The notes beneath the pieces were generated by a model. It had not been told where the DNA came from and did no database searches. It saw only the letters and a list, made by a program, of their open reading frames with translations. The position numbers were made by a program, and so were the translations under genes. A stretch of DNA of 64,000 nt from Clostridia bacterium (GTDB lineage Bacteria > Bacillota > Clostridia > Christensenellales > UBA1242), in assembly GCA_900767715.1 (NCBI GenBank), contig CAAGAD010000005.1:310001-374000 (forward strand), written 5' to 3'. Of this stretch, positions 17,683 through 25,695 are shown piece after piece (position 1 is the first letter of the stretch; every line of letters starts with the position of its first letter).

Positions 17683-18392
17683 TAATCCTCCTCGGTCAGT
17701 GCAATGAATGCTTGTTCTAGGCTGTCGTAGCCCGTTTGAGATAGAATGTCCGCCACACTGCCCACTGCCCTAATCTTGCCACGGCTGATGATGCCGACGC
17801 GGTCTGCCAGTTGCTCGGCTTCTTCTAGGTAGTGTGTGGTGAGTATGATTGTCATACGCTTTTTTAGGCGCTCGACGATATTCCAAAGATTCTTGCGTGC
17901 CTTGACATCAAGTGCGAGTGTTGGTTCGTCCAAAAACAGCACTTTCGGTTCAGTGATAATGGCTAGAGCAATGCTCAATCTGCGCGTTTGTCCGCCACTC
18001 AACTTTTTACAAACGACATTTTCTTTTTCACCAAGACCGAACTCGGCTATAACCTCGTCTATCTTGGTTTTTGGGTTCGGCACGTTGTATAGGCTGGCAA
18101 TGAGTTCCAAGTTCTCGCGCACGGTCAGGCTCTTCGCCACGGCACTCTCTTGCGGTGAGATGTTGACAATCTCGCGCACCTTGATTTTTTCTGTCGTTAT
18201 GGAATACCCGTCAATCTTTGCCGTGCCAGATGTGGCGGGCGTCTGGGTTGTGAGCACGTTGATGAGCGTGGTTTTGCCCGCGCCGTTTAGGCCAAGCAAG
18301 GCAAAGCATTCATTGTCCGCAATACTGAGTGAAACATTATCGACGGCGGTTAGTTTGCCATATTTTTTGGTTAGGTTCTCAATCTCAATCAT
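17682..18392 (-). CDS. ABC transporter ATP-binding protein
   Basis: An ATPase of 236 residues: Walker A GLNGAGKTT (residues 34-42), Q-loop ISPQESAVA, signature KLSGGQTRRLSIALA, Walker B VLFLDEPTLALD and TTHYLEEAEQL. It belongs to the CcmA/DrrA-like group that partners ABC-2 permeases. ATGA overlap with the AbrB-type gene upstream and TAATG overlap with the permease downstream mark a tight operon. Confidence 0.93.
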   Translation of the reverse strand: MIEIENLTKKYGKLTAVDNVSLSIADNECFALLGLNGAGKTTLINVLTTQTPATSGTAKIDGYSITTEKIKVREIVNISPQESAVAKSLTVRENLELIASLYNVPNPKTKIDEVIAEFGLGEKENVVCKKLSGGQTRRLSIALAIITEPKVLFLDEPTLALDVKARKNLWNIVERLKKRMTIILTTHYLEEAEQLADRVGIISRGKIRAVGSVADILSQTGYDSLEQAFIALTEED

Positions 18393-18601
18393 TGGTTATC
18401 TCCCTTGTTCGCGTTGAAAATCGCTTCAGCAAACTTCAAATAGTCGTCATATCTGGCAAGAGCAATGCCCTTTTCTTTATCTCCAAACATTGTGAGCGTA
18501 TCACCTTCTTTGATGTTGAACTCGTCGCGTGCTTGCTTTGGAATAACGATTTGACCTTTGTTGCTAACCTTGGTCGTCCAAATAAATTTTCCTTTTTCCA
18601 T
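18389..18601 (-). CDS. AbrB/SpoVT-family DNA-binding protein
   Basis: A 70-residue protein with the swapped-hairpin AbrB fold: TTKVSNKGQIVIPKQARDEF and EGDTLTMF. It heads the operon of an ABC-2 transporter and probably controls it. Such AbrB-ATPase-permease trios are seen in other Clostridia. AAAGGAC precedes the ATG. Three direct repeats in its leader are a candidate operator. Confidence 0.88.
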   Translation of the reverse strand: MEKGKFIWTTKVSNKGQIVIPKQARDEFNIKEGDTLTMFGDKEKGIALARYDDYLKFAEAIFNANKGDNQ

Positions 18602-18647
18602 TTTCAGTCCTTTTTTGTAAGAAGTTGGGTGAAAGTATAACTTATGT

Positions 18648-18702
18648 CTTACTTATCTTACTTTGCTTACCTATATTATACACTTTTTAATAATGTGTGC
18701 AA
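18648..18702 (-). promoter_or_regulatory. Promoter and 9-bp direct repeats upstream of the AbrB-ABC operon
   Basis: -35 TTGCAC (18697-18702), 16 bases, -10 TATAAT (18675-18680). Just downstream on the minus strand the pentamer GTAAG occurs three times at an exact nine-base period (18666-18670, 18657-18661, 18648-18652), right at the expected start of transcription. The repeats may be bound by the AbrB-type protein. Confidence 0.6.
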
Positions 18703-18715
18703 TCGATTTAAACAA

Positions 18716-18742
18716 AAAAAAGAACTCAAACGAGTTCTTTTT
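18716..18742 (-). terminator. Terminator after ftsZ
   Basis: Stem AAGAACTC / GAGTTCTT with a T run. The same stem is used at 53087 and 54590. Confidence 0.85.
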
Positions 18743-18744
18743 CA

Positions 18745-19920
18745 TTAATTGCCTTTAAGTTTACGCAAGAAAGGTGGCAAATCACTATTATCAACTTTGA
18801 TGTGGTTAATTTCTTCCTTTGGTTTCTCTGTTTGTGGTTGTGGTTTAATGTCTTCAACCTTTACTTCTGGTTCAAGTTTGTTGACTGGTTTAGCAGTTGG
18901 GTTAGCAGTTGGTTGGTTAAATGCAACGAACTCTTTGCCGTGGTCTGCGAAACTTGGAGCGTCAGCAACGGTTGGTTGTGGTTTATTCTTTTCAAAGCCA
19001 GTGGCGATGACAGTGATTTCCACTTCGTTGTTCATATTCTTGTCGATTGAAGTACCATAAATCAAGTTTACGTCTGGGCTTGCCACATCGCGAACTAGAC
19101 CGACAGCGTCAACAACTTCGTCCAATGCCAAGTCTTCTCCACCCTTGATGTTGAGCAGAATACCGCTTGCACCTTCAATGCTGGTTTCGAGCAACTGACT
19201 GGTAACGGCTTGACGAACTGCCTCGATTGTGCGGTTCTCGCCCTTGCCACGACCAATGCCCATGTGCGCAAGACCTTTGCCTTCCATAATGGTCTTGACG
19301 TCGGCAAAGTCTAGGTTGATAAGTGATGGAGTGACAATCACGTCGGCAACGCCTTGAATACCTTGACGCAATACATCGTCAGCAAGGCGGAAAGCCTCAA
19401 CAACCGATGTGCCTTTCTTCAAAATGTGGTTAAGTTTATCGTTAGGAATGATGACGATGGAGTCAACATATTTTTTCAAATTGCTAATGCCGAGTTCTGC
19501 GTTAGCCATTCTCTTTGGACCTTCAAAACTGAATGGTTTTGTTACAACTGCCACGGTCAAAATGCCCATTTCTTTGGCAAGTTGTGCGACGACTGGTGCT
19601 GCGCCTGTGCCCGTGCCACCGCCCATACCGGCAGTGATGAATACAAGGTTGCAACCTTCGAGCACTTTCTTGATTTCTTCCTTGCTCTCAATGGCTGCGT
19701 TCTCGCCCTTTGTTGGGTCAGAGCCTGCGCCAAGACCTTTCGTGCAGTCGATACCGATTTGAATCAACTCTTGTGCACTGCTCATTAGCAAGGCTTGTTT
19801 GTCTGTGTTGACCGCCACAAAACTAGCACTGGTAATGCCAGCGTTAATCATACGCTCTACAGCATTGTTGCCACCGCCACCTACGCCAATGACTTTGATG
19901 TTACAAATATTATTTTCCAT
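18745..19920 (-). CDS. ftsZ: Cell division protein FtsZ
   Basis: The tubulin-like GTPase that forms the division ring. The GTP-binding signature GGGTGTG is at residues 100-106 and the synergy loop at NLDFADVK (about 203-210). A proline-rich linker of about 60 residues leads to the C-terminal peptide DLPPFLRKLKGN, which should bind FtsA. AGGAG precedes the ATG. It follows ftsA by 36 bases. Confidence 0.98.
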   Translation of the reverse strand: MENNICNIKVIGVGGGGNNAVERMINAGITSASFVAVNTDKQALLMSSAQELIQIGIDCTKGLGAGSDPTKGENAAIESKEEIKKVLEGCNLVFITAGMGGGTGTGAAPVVAQLAKEMGILTVAVVTKPFSFEGPKRMANAELGISNLKKYVDSIVIIPNDKLNHILKKGTSVVEAFRLADDVLRQGIQGVADVIVTPSLINLDFADVKTIMEGKGLAHMGIGRGKGENRTIEAVRQAVTSQLLETSIEGASGILLNIKGGEDLALDEVVDAVGLVRDVASPDVNLIYGTSIDKNMNNEVEITVIATGFEKNKPQPTVADAPSFADHGKEFVAFNQPTANPTAKPVNKLEPEVKVEDIKPQPQTEKPKEEINHIKVDNSDLPPFLRKLKGN

Positions 19921-19956
19921 AGTTTTCTCCTATTTCAATTTTGTTTTTTTTAATCC

Positions 19957-21060
19957 CTATTTCAGTTTGGTTACCAACTTGATAAGCCCTTCTACACTTG
20001 TTTGATATTTTGAAAGGCGTTCGTTATTCTCCACGCCGAAAGGAATTACTTTGTGATTGATGGTCTTCGCCAAGACTTGCCTTGCGCCCTTGATGTTGTT
20101 GAGTCCCTCGCCCGTTAGGTAAACTGGCAACTGGCTGTACGCGGGGTCAATCTTCAAAAGGTTATTGATGAGTTGACCAATGTTTTCAATGCGGGAACAA
20201 ATGATGTCGTTGGTGATTTGAATGAGTGCGGTGATGTTCTGCTCATCATTCTTAATCTCATAACGCTCATTGCGTTCGGGCTGAATGGTCAAAATGGCTT
20301 TGCGCTTGATAAGGTCGGCGTCGGCGTAACTGAGTTTGAGCAACTGCATAAGGTCGGCACTTATATGCCCGCCACCTAGCGAAAATGAACTCAAAAGCAC
20401 CAATCCTTCGCCCTTGCTAATGCTGACGCTGGTGGTGATGTGCCCCACATCAACGATGATTGTGGATTCAAGTTGCGGTTCGTCATTCAAAAGTTGGCTC
20501 TGCGCCAAGGCTGTGGAGAGATATGTAATCGACTGTACGCCTGCCGAGTGCAAGGCTTCGTCAAACAGCACGATAAAATCCTTCTTGGCGAGAATATACG
20601 AACAATCGGCGCTGATGTTAATCGTCTTGTGCCCAACCGGCTTGACCACATCAATGTCGCCGTCAAGGGTGAACTTCATTGGACTGTAATTGATGAGTGT
20701 AAACTTCTCGCTGTTTAGGTCGCCACCGCGAGCAAGAAAAGAATCAACGAACGCCTGAGAAATTTTTTTCGCCTTTGGGAATGTGCTACTAATACGCTTA
20801 CACACGCAAAAGCAAAACTCGCTAGGCACGCCGACGTAAACATTGTCAATCTTCGTCCCCGTGCGCTTGACCGCTTCGGTGATAAGGTCGGCAACAATCA
20901 GCTTGACACTGAGTGGGTTGAAAAACTCTGAGTCGGAAAATCCGTCATACTCCTTCTCGATAAGAGAAAGCACTTTATTGAATTTGTTAGTCTTTTGAGT
21001 GATGGCAAGTCTAAGTTTGCTAGACCCCACGTCGATGGTAAAATCCAATTTGCTAGACAC
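19957..21060 (-). CDS. ftsA: FtsA-like actin-fold division protein, short form
   Basis: FtsA tethers FtsZ to the membrane. The actin-type ATPase motifs are present: IDVGSSKLRLAI at residues 8-20, IIVDVGHITTSVSI near 205 and VYLTGEGLNNIKGA near 315. The sequence is quite divergent. The last conserved strand (YQTSVEGLI) is followed by only a few residues, KLVTKLK, so the usual linker and amphipathic membrane helix at the C-terminus are missing. The start is GTG with AGGAG seven bases upstream. The gene order ftsA-ftsZ supports the name. Confidence 0.85.
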   Translation of the reverse strand: MSSKLDFTIDVGSSKLRLAITQKTNKFNKVLSLIEKEYDGFSDSEFFNPLSVKLIVADLITEAVKRTGTKIDNVYVGVPSEFCFCVCKRISSTFPKAKKISQAFVDSFLARGGDLNSEKFTLINYSPMKFTLDGDIDVVKPVGHKTINISADCSYILAKKDFIVLFDEALHSAGVQSITYLSTALAQSQLLNDEPQLESTIIVDVGHITTSVSISKGEGLVLLSSFSLGGGHISADLMQLLKLSYADADLIKRKAILTIQPERNERYEIKNDEQNITALIQITNDIICSRIENIGQLINNLLKIDPAYSQLPVYLTGEGLNNIKGARQVLAKTINHKVIPFGVENNERLSKYQTSVEGLIKLVTKLK

Positions 21061-21096
21061 AACAATCTCCTACTGTTTCTCAAATTATACATTTAA

Positions 21097-21125
21097 AGTA
21101 TAGTATATTTAAAAAAAGCAGTCAA
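21097..21125 (-). promoter_or_regulatory. Promoter of ftsA-ftsZ
   Basis: -35 TTGACT (21120-21125), 17-base spacer, -10 TATACT (21097-21102). The -35 lies inside the terminator hairpin of murA, so end and start of neighbouring transcripts overlap. Confidence 0.7.
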
Positions 21126-21139
21126 ACATTTTTGACCAC
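21108..21139 (-). terminator. Terminator after murA
   Basis: GTCAAA-AATG-TTTGAC hairpin followed by TGC and a run of T on the minus strand. It shares sequence with the ftsA promoter. Confidence 0.65.
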
Positions 21140-21173
21140 CTTTTTTACGAATTACTAAAAGTTGTGTATTTAG

Positions 21174-22436
21174 TTATCTCACACGCACAATATCTATGCC
21201 TATTTTAGACAAATTACTTTCCAAATCTTCATAACCACGCTCCACATATTGTGCTCCACTTATGGTGGACACACCATTTATGGCACTCGCTAGAACCAAT
21301 AGTCCCATTGTCCCGCGCAAATCTTTGCCTTCAAGCGCGCCAGACGATAGTTTGTTTGTGCCGTGAATGTATGCATTTGAACCCACGACTTCGACCTTGC
21401 CACCCAGTTTGTTTATCTCGCCCGCATTGTGAAACCTATTCTCAAAAACATTTTCTTCTATTACGCTTTTGCCCTCACTGACTGCCAGTAAACTCATAAA
21501 AATTGACTGCAAATCGGTTGGAAAATCGGGATATGGATTGGTGCGAATGCGATTGACGGCTTTTAGACGCTCTGGGGCTTGTAATTTGATGGCATTGGGC
21601 GATGTAAGGACATCACAACCCATTTGTTTGAGCACGTTTATTGGCTCAACTAAGTCATTGGCAATGGCATTGTCTAGGCGGATTTTGCCATTATTTATGG
21701 CGCAAAATGCTAGATAACTTCCAGCAACAATTCGGTCAGGTATTGACTCATATTGTGTTGTGTGCAGTCTTTTTACACCAGTTATAGAAATAAAACTTGT
21801 GCCTGCACCCACAACGCGCGCACCACACACATTCAAAAAGTTGGCAAGGTCAACAATTTCCGGCTCACAAGCGGCGTTGGTGATGGTGGTCGTACCCTTG
21901 GTGAGCACGCTTGCCATCATAATGTTTTCGGTCGCTCCCACGCTGGCGAATTTGAGATAGATGTCTGCCGAGTGCATATTTGTGCCGTCGCAGAACACAA
22001 AATCCTCTTCTTCGCGGACGACCACACCCATTTGGCGCAAGGCGTCAAGGTGTAAGTCTATGCCACGACTACCTATCGCGCAACCGCCCGGCAAATATAC
22101 TTTGGCAAAGCGACAACGCGACATCATTGCGCCCAGCATAAATATGGACGAGCGGAATTTGGCGCACACTTCCTTACTCAAACTACCACATTCCACATTG
22201 GTGGAGTCAATTATAATATCGCGGTCGTTACGCTCCACCTTTGCCCCGACTTCTTCCAAAAGTATGAGCATATTGTCGATGTCGGTTATGTATGGACAAT
22301 TTTTGAGTGTCGTCACGCCTTTTGCGATGATTGTGCCCGCCAAAATGGGCAAAATTGCGTTCTTGCTCGCAGGGACTTTGAGTTCACCAAACACTTTTTT
22401 GCCACCATTTACCCTATATTTTTGTTTTAATTCCAT
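21174..22436 (-). CDS. murA: UDP-N-acetylglucosamine 1-carboxyvinyltransferase
   Basis: MurA transfers enolpyruvate from PEP to UDP-GlcNAc, the first committed step of peptidoglycan synthesis. K25-N26 lie in the PASKNAIL motif; the catalytic C119 lies in PGGCAIGSRGIDLHL, so the enzyme is of the fosfomycin-sensitive type. The length of 420 residues is normal. Only a weak ribosome binding site is seen, and a CATAAT box seven bases before the ATG could make this mRNA leaderless too. Confidence 0.97.
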   Translation of the reverse strand: MELKQKYRVNGGKKVFGELKVPASKNAILPILAGTIIAKGVTTLKNCPYITDIDNMLILLEEVGAKVERNDRDIIIDSTNVECGSLSKEVCAKFRSSIFMLGAMMSRCRFAKVYLPGGCAIGSRGIDLHLDALRQMGVVVREEEDFVFCDGTNMHSADIYLKFASVGATENIMMASVLTKGTTTITNAACEPEIVDLANFLNVCGARVVGAGTSFISITGVKRLHTTQYESIPDRIVAGSYLAFCAINNGKIRLDNAIANDLVEPINVLKQMGCDVLTSPNAIKLQAPERLKAVNRIRTNPYPDFPTDLQSIFMSLLAVSEGKSVIEENVFENRFHNAGEINKLGGKVEVVGSNAYIHGTNKLSSGALEGKDLRGTMGLLVLASAINGVSTISGAQYVERGYEDLESNLSKIGIDIVRVR

Positions 22437-22658
22437 ACTTCATATTATGCCTATCTAACCAAATGCGTGCGATAAATCCCCTATACGCCGTCAAAATACT
22501 TTTATATTAATATGTCTTTGAGTTAGCAATAATATTTGCTTTTGAAAGATTAAAAAATAGTCGGTTAGACCATTTCTTTGTGGCGGGCACGAGTTTTGTG
22601 AAAACTATTGCGTTTAGCCTTATTATGTGGTAGAATATATGTATAATAGGAGTTTGGT
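22437..22658. other. Divergent intergenic region murA / VanY-like gene
   Basis: On the plus strand TTGCGT-N17-TAGAAT near the VanY-like gene is a likely promoter, followed by an AGGAG site. I see no gene or strong RNA structure in the remaining A/T-rich sequence. Confidence 0.4.
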
Positions 22659-23336
22659 ATGGACAAGTATTTGCAAATTGTGAACAGTGACAACAAGTTT
22701 AACCCTAGTGATTACGCAGATTTTGAGTATGTTGATGACATCACGGTCAACTACCCTGACGCTGGCGAAAAGGCGTTCATCGAAAAGGAAACATATGACG
22801 CGTATTTGGCGCTAAAAAAGTTTTTGGGCAAGAAGCGTATTCCGTGCAGTCTTAACTCGGCGGGCAGAACGGTCAACGCTCAAAGATTGACACAGCAAGA
22901 AATGTACGGCATTTATCTTAAAGAATATGAGCAAAACAACCCTCACGACCAAGCCGTCACTCTTGCCAAACAAAAAGTGCTAGATATGGTCGCCGTGCCT
23001 GGTTATAGCGAGCACCACACCGGACTTGCCATTGACGTCAGTCCACGCAAATATGGTAAAAATCCATTGACCAAATATTTGGCAAAGCAATACAACAAAA
23101 AGCACCTTAACGCATATTTTGAGTTTATCAATAAGGTCGCGCCACAATTCGGGTTCATTGTGCGCTACACACGCGAAAACGCCGAGTCAACTGGCGTGAA
23201 AAGACCTGAGCCATGGCATCTGCGCTATGTGGGCAAAGAGTGCGCTATGGAAATTGCCACGATTATGGAAACTGACCCAAGTTATAGCCTAGAAAAATAT
23301 GTTGCTGAAAGAATTGGCGGAAGCACACGAGTTTAA
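22659..23336 (+). CDS. VanY-type D,D-carboxypeptidase without signal peptide
   Basis: This is a zinc peptidase of family M15B that removes the terminal D-Ala of peptidoglycan precursors. The motif SEHHTGLAID at residues 117-126 gives H119 and D126; EPWHLRYVG at 184-192 gives E184 and H187. No signal peptide or membrane anchor is visible: the first 50 residues are charged and polar. A cytoplasmic role, or export by another route, is therefore open. AGGAG precedes the ATG. Confidence 0.88.
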   Translation: MDKYLQIVNSDNKFNPSDYADFEYVDDITVNYPDAGEKAFIEKETYDAYLALKKFLGKKRIPCSLNSAGRTVNAQRLTQQEMYGIYLKEYEQNNPHDQAVTLAKQKVLDMVAVPGYSEHHTGLAIDVSPRKYGKNPLTKYLAKQYNKKHLNAYFEFINKVAPQFGFIVRYTRENAESTGVKRPEPWHLRYVGKECAMEIATIMETDPSYSLEKYVAERIGGSTRV

Positions 23337-23340
23337 TTGA

Positions 23341-23371
23341 AAAAGTAGAGTTGTTGTACTCTACTTTTTTT
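23341..23371. terminator. Bidirectional terminator between VanY-like and ASCH genes
   Basis: Stem AAAAGTAGAGT / ACTCTACTTTT with a six-base loop, with T runs in both directions. Confidence 0.85.
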
Positions 23372-23714
23372 ATTTGATATTTTCAACCTTTATGGCAAGA
23401 ACGCCATACTTTTGCTCATTTTCGGGCGTGTAGAACTGGTGGTAAATCTCCACCACTTCGGCTGGGGTCATATTGGCAAAACCGACTTTGTCGAGCGGGA
23501 GGTTGCTTGCCATTTGCTTAAAAGTGTCGAAATGCAAAAGTTCTGTCACAATGGTTGTGCAAGTTTGTTCTAGTTCTGGCTCACGTTGAAAAGTGATGAT
23601 GTCGCCAACTTGAACGAGTTGTCTTTTTTCGTCGTTCAGCCTTATTTCATAGATTTTCGTGCCGTCGGCTATCATATCAAAATATGTCGGTCTTAATTTC
23701 ATTACGTGGTTCAC
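23370..23714 (-). CDS. ASCH-domain protein
   Basis: A 114-residue protein of the ASCH fold (PUA-like, likely RNA binding). MKLRPTYFDMIADGTKIYEIRLNDEKRQ and VGDIITF are typical. The exact role is unknown; some members act on modified nucleosides. The start is GTG with AGGAGAG upstream, a site that overlaps the stop of the preceding small ORF, so it is translated as part of the CYTH operon. Confidence 0.82.
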   Translation of the reverse strand: MNHVMKLRPTYFDMIADGTKIYEIRLNDEKRQLVQVGDIITFQREPELEQTCTTIVTELLHFDTFKQMASNLPLDKVGFANMTPAEVVEIYHQFYTPENEQKYGVLAIKVENIK

Positions 23715-23723
23715 AAATCTCTC

Positions 23724-23897
23724 CTATTGTTTATTTTCCTTTCGCACGATTTCGACGATATTGTTCAGCGTTGCGGTGCGGTCGGTAAAAGTGTCGAAAT
23801 AATAGAACCCGTATTTTTGGCAATCTTCTTTCAGTTTTCGGCTCTCTTTCACGATACTCTGCTTTTTATATTGATATCTTATCAAACATAAAGTCAT
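23724..23897 (-). CDS. Small ORF, 57 aa; probable C-terminal remnant of a P-loop kinase-like protein
   Basis: It begins ATG in a TAATG overlap with the CYTH gene and ends two bases before the ribosome binding site of the ASCH gene, so it occupies a full slot in the operon. The part KESRKLKEDCQKYGFYYFDT followed by ..TDRTATLNNIVEIVRK resembles the end of small nucleotide kinases of the AAA/adenylate-kinase type, but no P-loop is encoded. I infer either a deletion remnant of a kinase that partnered CYTH or a real small protein. Confidence 0.5.
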   Translation of the reverse strand: MTLCLIRYQYKKQSIVKESRKLKEDCQKYGFYYFDTFTDRTATLNNIVEIVRKENKQ

Positions 23898-24391
23898 TAC
23901 TTTTCTATGTATTCAGCATAGTTTGCGTTTTCTTTTATTTCTTGATAAACTTTATCGACTATTTCTTTCTTACCTTCGATGCCAATGACATTCATTTTTG
24001 GTCTTAAATACTCATCAATTTCAAATTTGATGCCGTCTTTTTCATAGACATATCTAGTTCTCAAATTGTCTGCAACTTGTTCAAATCCGATTGTGGTGAG
24101 CATATTTTTTACAATCTCAATATCTTCTATCTTGATTTGTAATGCTTGCGATTCTTTTGCTACTTTAAAAGTGTCACTCCCTGTGCAATTATTTTTGAAA
24201 TCAAAAAGACAAACATTACCCTTGCCGTTGTCAGTTATGGTAATTCGAGAAATTATTTTTCTATTTTCTATATTCTCAAAAACTTGCCTATTCTCTTTTG
24301 ATTTTGAAACAAATCTATATCTATTTTGCTGACAATATTCGATGAATGGTTGTACACTTTTCGCCCTTATACTGTATTCATACTCAATCAT
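23897..24391 (-). CDS. CYTH-domain protein
   Basis: A triphosphate tunnel enzyme family member (class IV adenylate cyclase / thiamine or inorganic triphosphatase group). It has the N-terminal acidic pattern IEYEYSIRAK, SRITITDNGKG, the basic KDGIKFEIDEY near the end and GIEGKKE. Some strands deviate (the classic ExExK start is EYEYS), so catalysis is uncertain. I chose the ATG at 24391 because GGAG precedes it and the promoter lies within the longer frame. Confidence 0.75.
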   Translation of the reverse strand: MIEYEYSIRAKSVQPFIEYCQQNRYRFVSKSKENRQVFENIENRKIISRITITDNGKGNVCLFDFKNNCTGSDTFKVAKESQALQIKIEDIEIVKNMLTTIGFEQVADNLRTRYVYEKDGIKFEIDEYLRPKMNVIGIEGKKEIVDKVYQEIKENANYAEYIEK

Positions 24392-24414
24392 AAATTGCAC
24401 TCCACATTTGTTGC

Positions 24415-24443
24415 ATAATAGCATATCTCGTTTATATTTGCAA
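24415..24443 (-). promoter_or_regulatory. Promoter of the CYTH-ORF-ASCH operon
   Basis: -35 TTGCAA (24438-24443), 17-base spacer, -10 TATTAT (24415-24420). Transcription should begin near 24408, after the codon at 24424, which excludes that start. Confidence 0.65.
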
Positions 24444-24540
24444 TAATTTTCTCATTCTAGAAAGATTATATTATTAGTAATTTAGATTATACCATAGAAA
24501 TATGAAATTCGCACCTAATTTTCGTCTGTTTTCAAAAAAT

Positions 24541-24571
24541 AAAATTTCACCGGATTATCTAGTGAAATTTT
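24541..24571 (-). terminator. Terminator at the end of the dcw cluster (after ftsW)
   Basis: AAAATTTCAC / GTGAAATTTT stem followed by T runs on the minus strand. The ftsW stop codon lies in the loop. Confidence 0.8.
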
Positions 24572-25667
24572 GTTTCATTACATCGCTTTTGGAAAAATCA
24601 ACTTCTCTTCTACTCTGCCTATCTACCGCAAGCACAATGCCTATGGCGGACATAAAGACGAGCAAAGACGTTCCGCCTGCCGAAACGAATGGAAGCGGAA
24701 TGCCGGTTGGCGGGATTGAGCCTGTGACGACTGCGATGTTGATTGCCACTTGGAAAAATATGAGCGCGCCTATGCCCATACACACAAGGCTGGAAAATTT
24801 GTCTTTTGCACGGTGAGCGATTTTGAAAATCTGCACAATCATCAAGGCAAACAATGCAATCAACACCACTCCGCCAAACAAGCCGAGTTCTTCCACAATC
24901 ACCGAGAATATAAAGTCGCTTTCGGCAAACGGCAAGAACTTATGCGCTTGTCGGCTGTGAAACAAACCAACGCCGAACACTCCGCCCGAACTTATGGCGT
25001 AAAGCGATTGAATGAGTTGATAACCCTCGGTTAGCGGGTTTTGCCACGGGTCAAGGAAGGCTACGATACGACTCAGTCGATATGGCTCGATGATGACTAG
25101 TAAGACGGCAAGTGCCACGAGCGGAATGGAAATCAGCCCGAAAAATTTTAGGCGCGCGCCACCCACAAACAGCATAAAAAGCATTGTAACGCCCACGCAA
25201 ATGGTGATTGACATATTCGGTTCAATCATAATGAGCAAGCAATAAATTCCGCCTAAAAACAGCGCGAGTACAAGTCGCCAAGGCTTGTTGGTGATGTCGT
25301 ATTTGCAGACATAATTAGCAAGGAAAATGACAAGGCAAAACTTGGCAATTTCGCTCGGCTGAATGCTGATAAACCCCAGCCTAATCCAACGCGTTGCGCC
25401 GTAACTGGTGGTGCTGAGTCCCGGCACAAACACCAAAATGAGCACAACAATGCCCACTATGTACGCCACAAGCGAAAATTTGCGATAAAATTTGGGGTTT
25501 ACGAACATCAGCCCCACCATACCGCCAACACCGGCTACAAGGCTGACTGCTTGCTTCACACAATAATGCCAGCCCGCAACTTCGTGGCTGGCACTGTATA
25601 TCATAACCACTCCAAAGATTGCTATGACGAGTGTGGTGATAATCAAAATTTTACCATTTTTACTCAT
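24555..25667 (-). CDS. ftsW: SEDS-family peptidoglycan glycosyltransferase FtsW
   Basis: FtsW polymerises lipid II at the septum together with a class B PBP. The 370-residue protein has ten hydrophobic segments and the SEDS signatures IQPSEIAKFCLVIFLA, FLPFAESDFIFSVIVEELG and TGSIPPTGIPLPFVSAGGTS. RodA or SpoVE are alternatives; the place at the end of the dcw cluster favours FtsW/SpoVE. No strong ribosome binding site is seen. Confidence 0.92.
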   Translation of the reverse strand: MSKNGKILIITTLVIAIFGVVMIYSASHEVAGWHYCVKQAVSLVAGVGGMVGLMFVNPKFYRKFSLVAYIVGIVVLILVFVPGLSTTSYGATRWIRLGFISIQPSEIAKFCLVIFLANYVCKYDITNKPWRLVLALFLGGIYCLLIMIEPNMSITICVGVTMLFMLFVGGARLKFFGLISIPLVALAVLLVIIEPYRLSRIVAFLDPWQNPLTEGYQLIQSLYAISSGGVFGVGLFHSRQAHKFLPFAESDFIFSVIVEELGLFGGVVLIALFALMIVQIFKIAHRAKDKFSSLVCMGIGALIFFQVAINIAVVTGSIPPTGIPLPFVSAGGTSLLVFMSAIGIVLAVDRQSRREVDFSKSDVMKQNFTR

Positions 25668-25695
25668 ACCATAATTTATTCTCTCGCTTGTCCAA

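Noticed and set aside
18648..18670. GTAAG direct repeats as a CRISPR-like array
   Set aside because: The repeat unit is five bases with four-base spacers; there are no cas genes.
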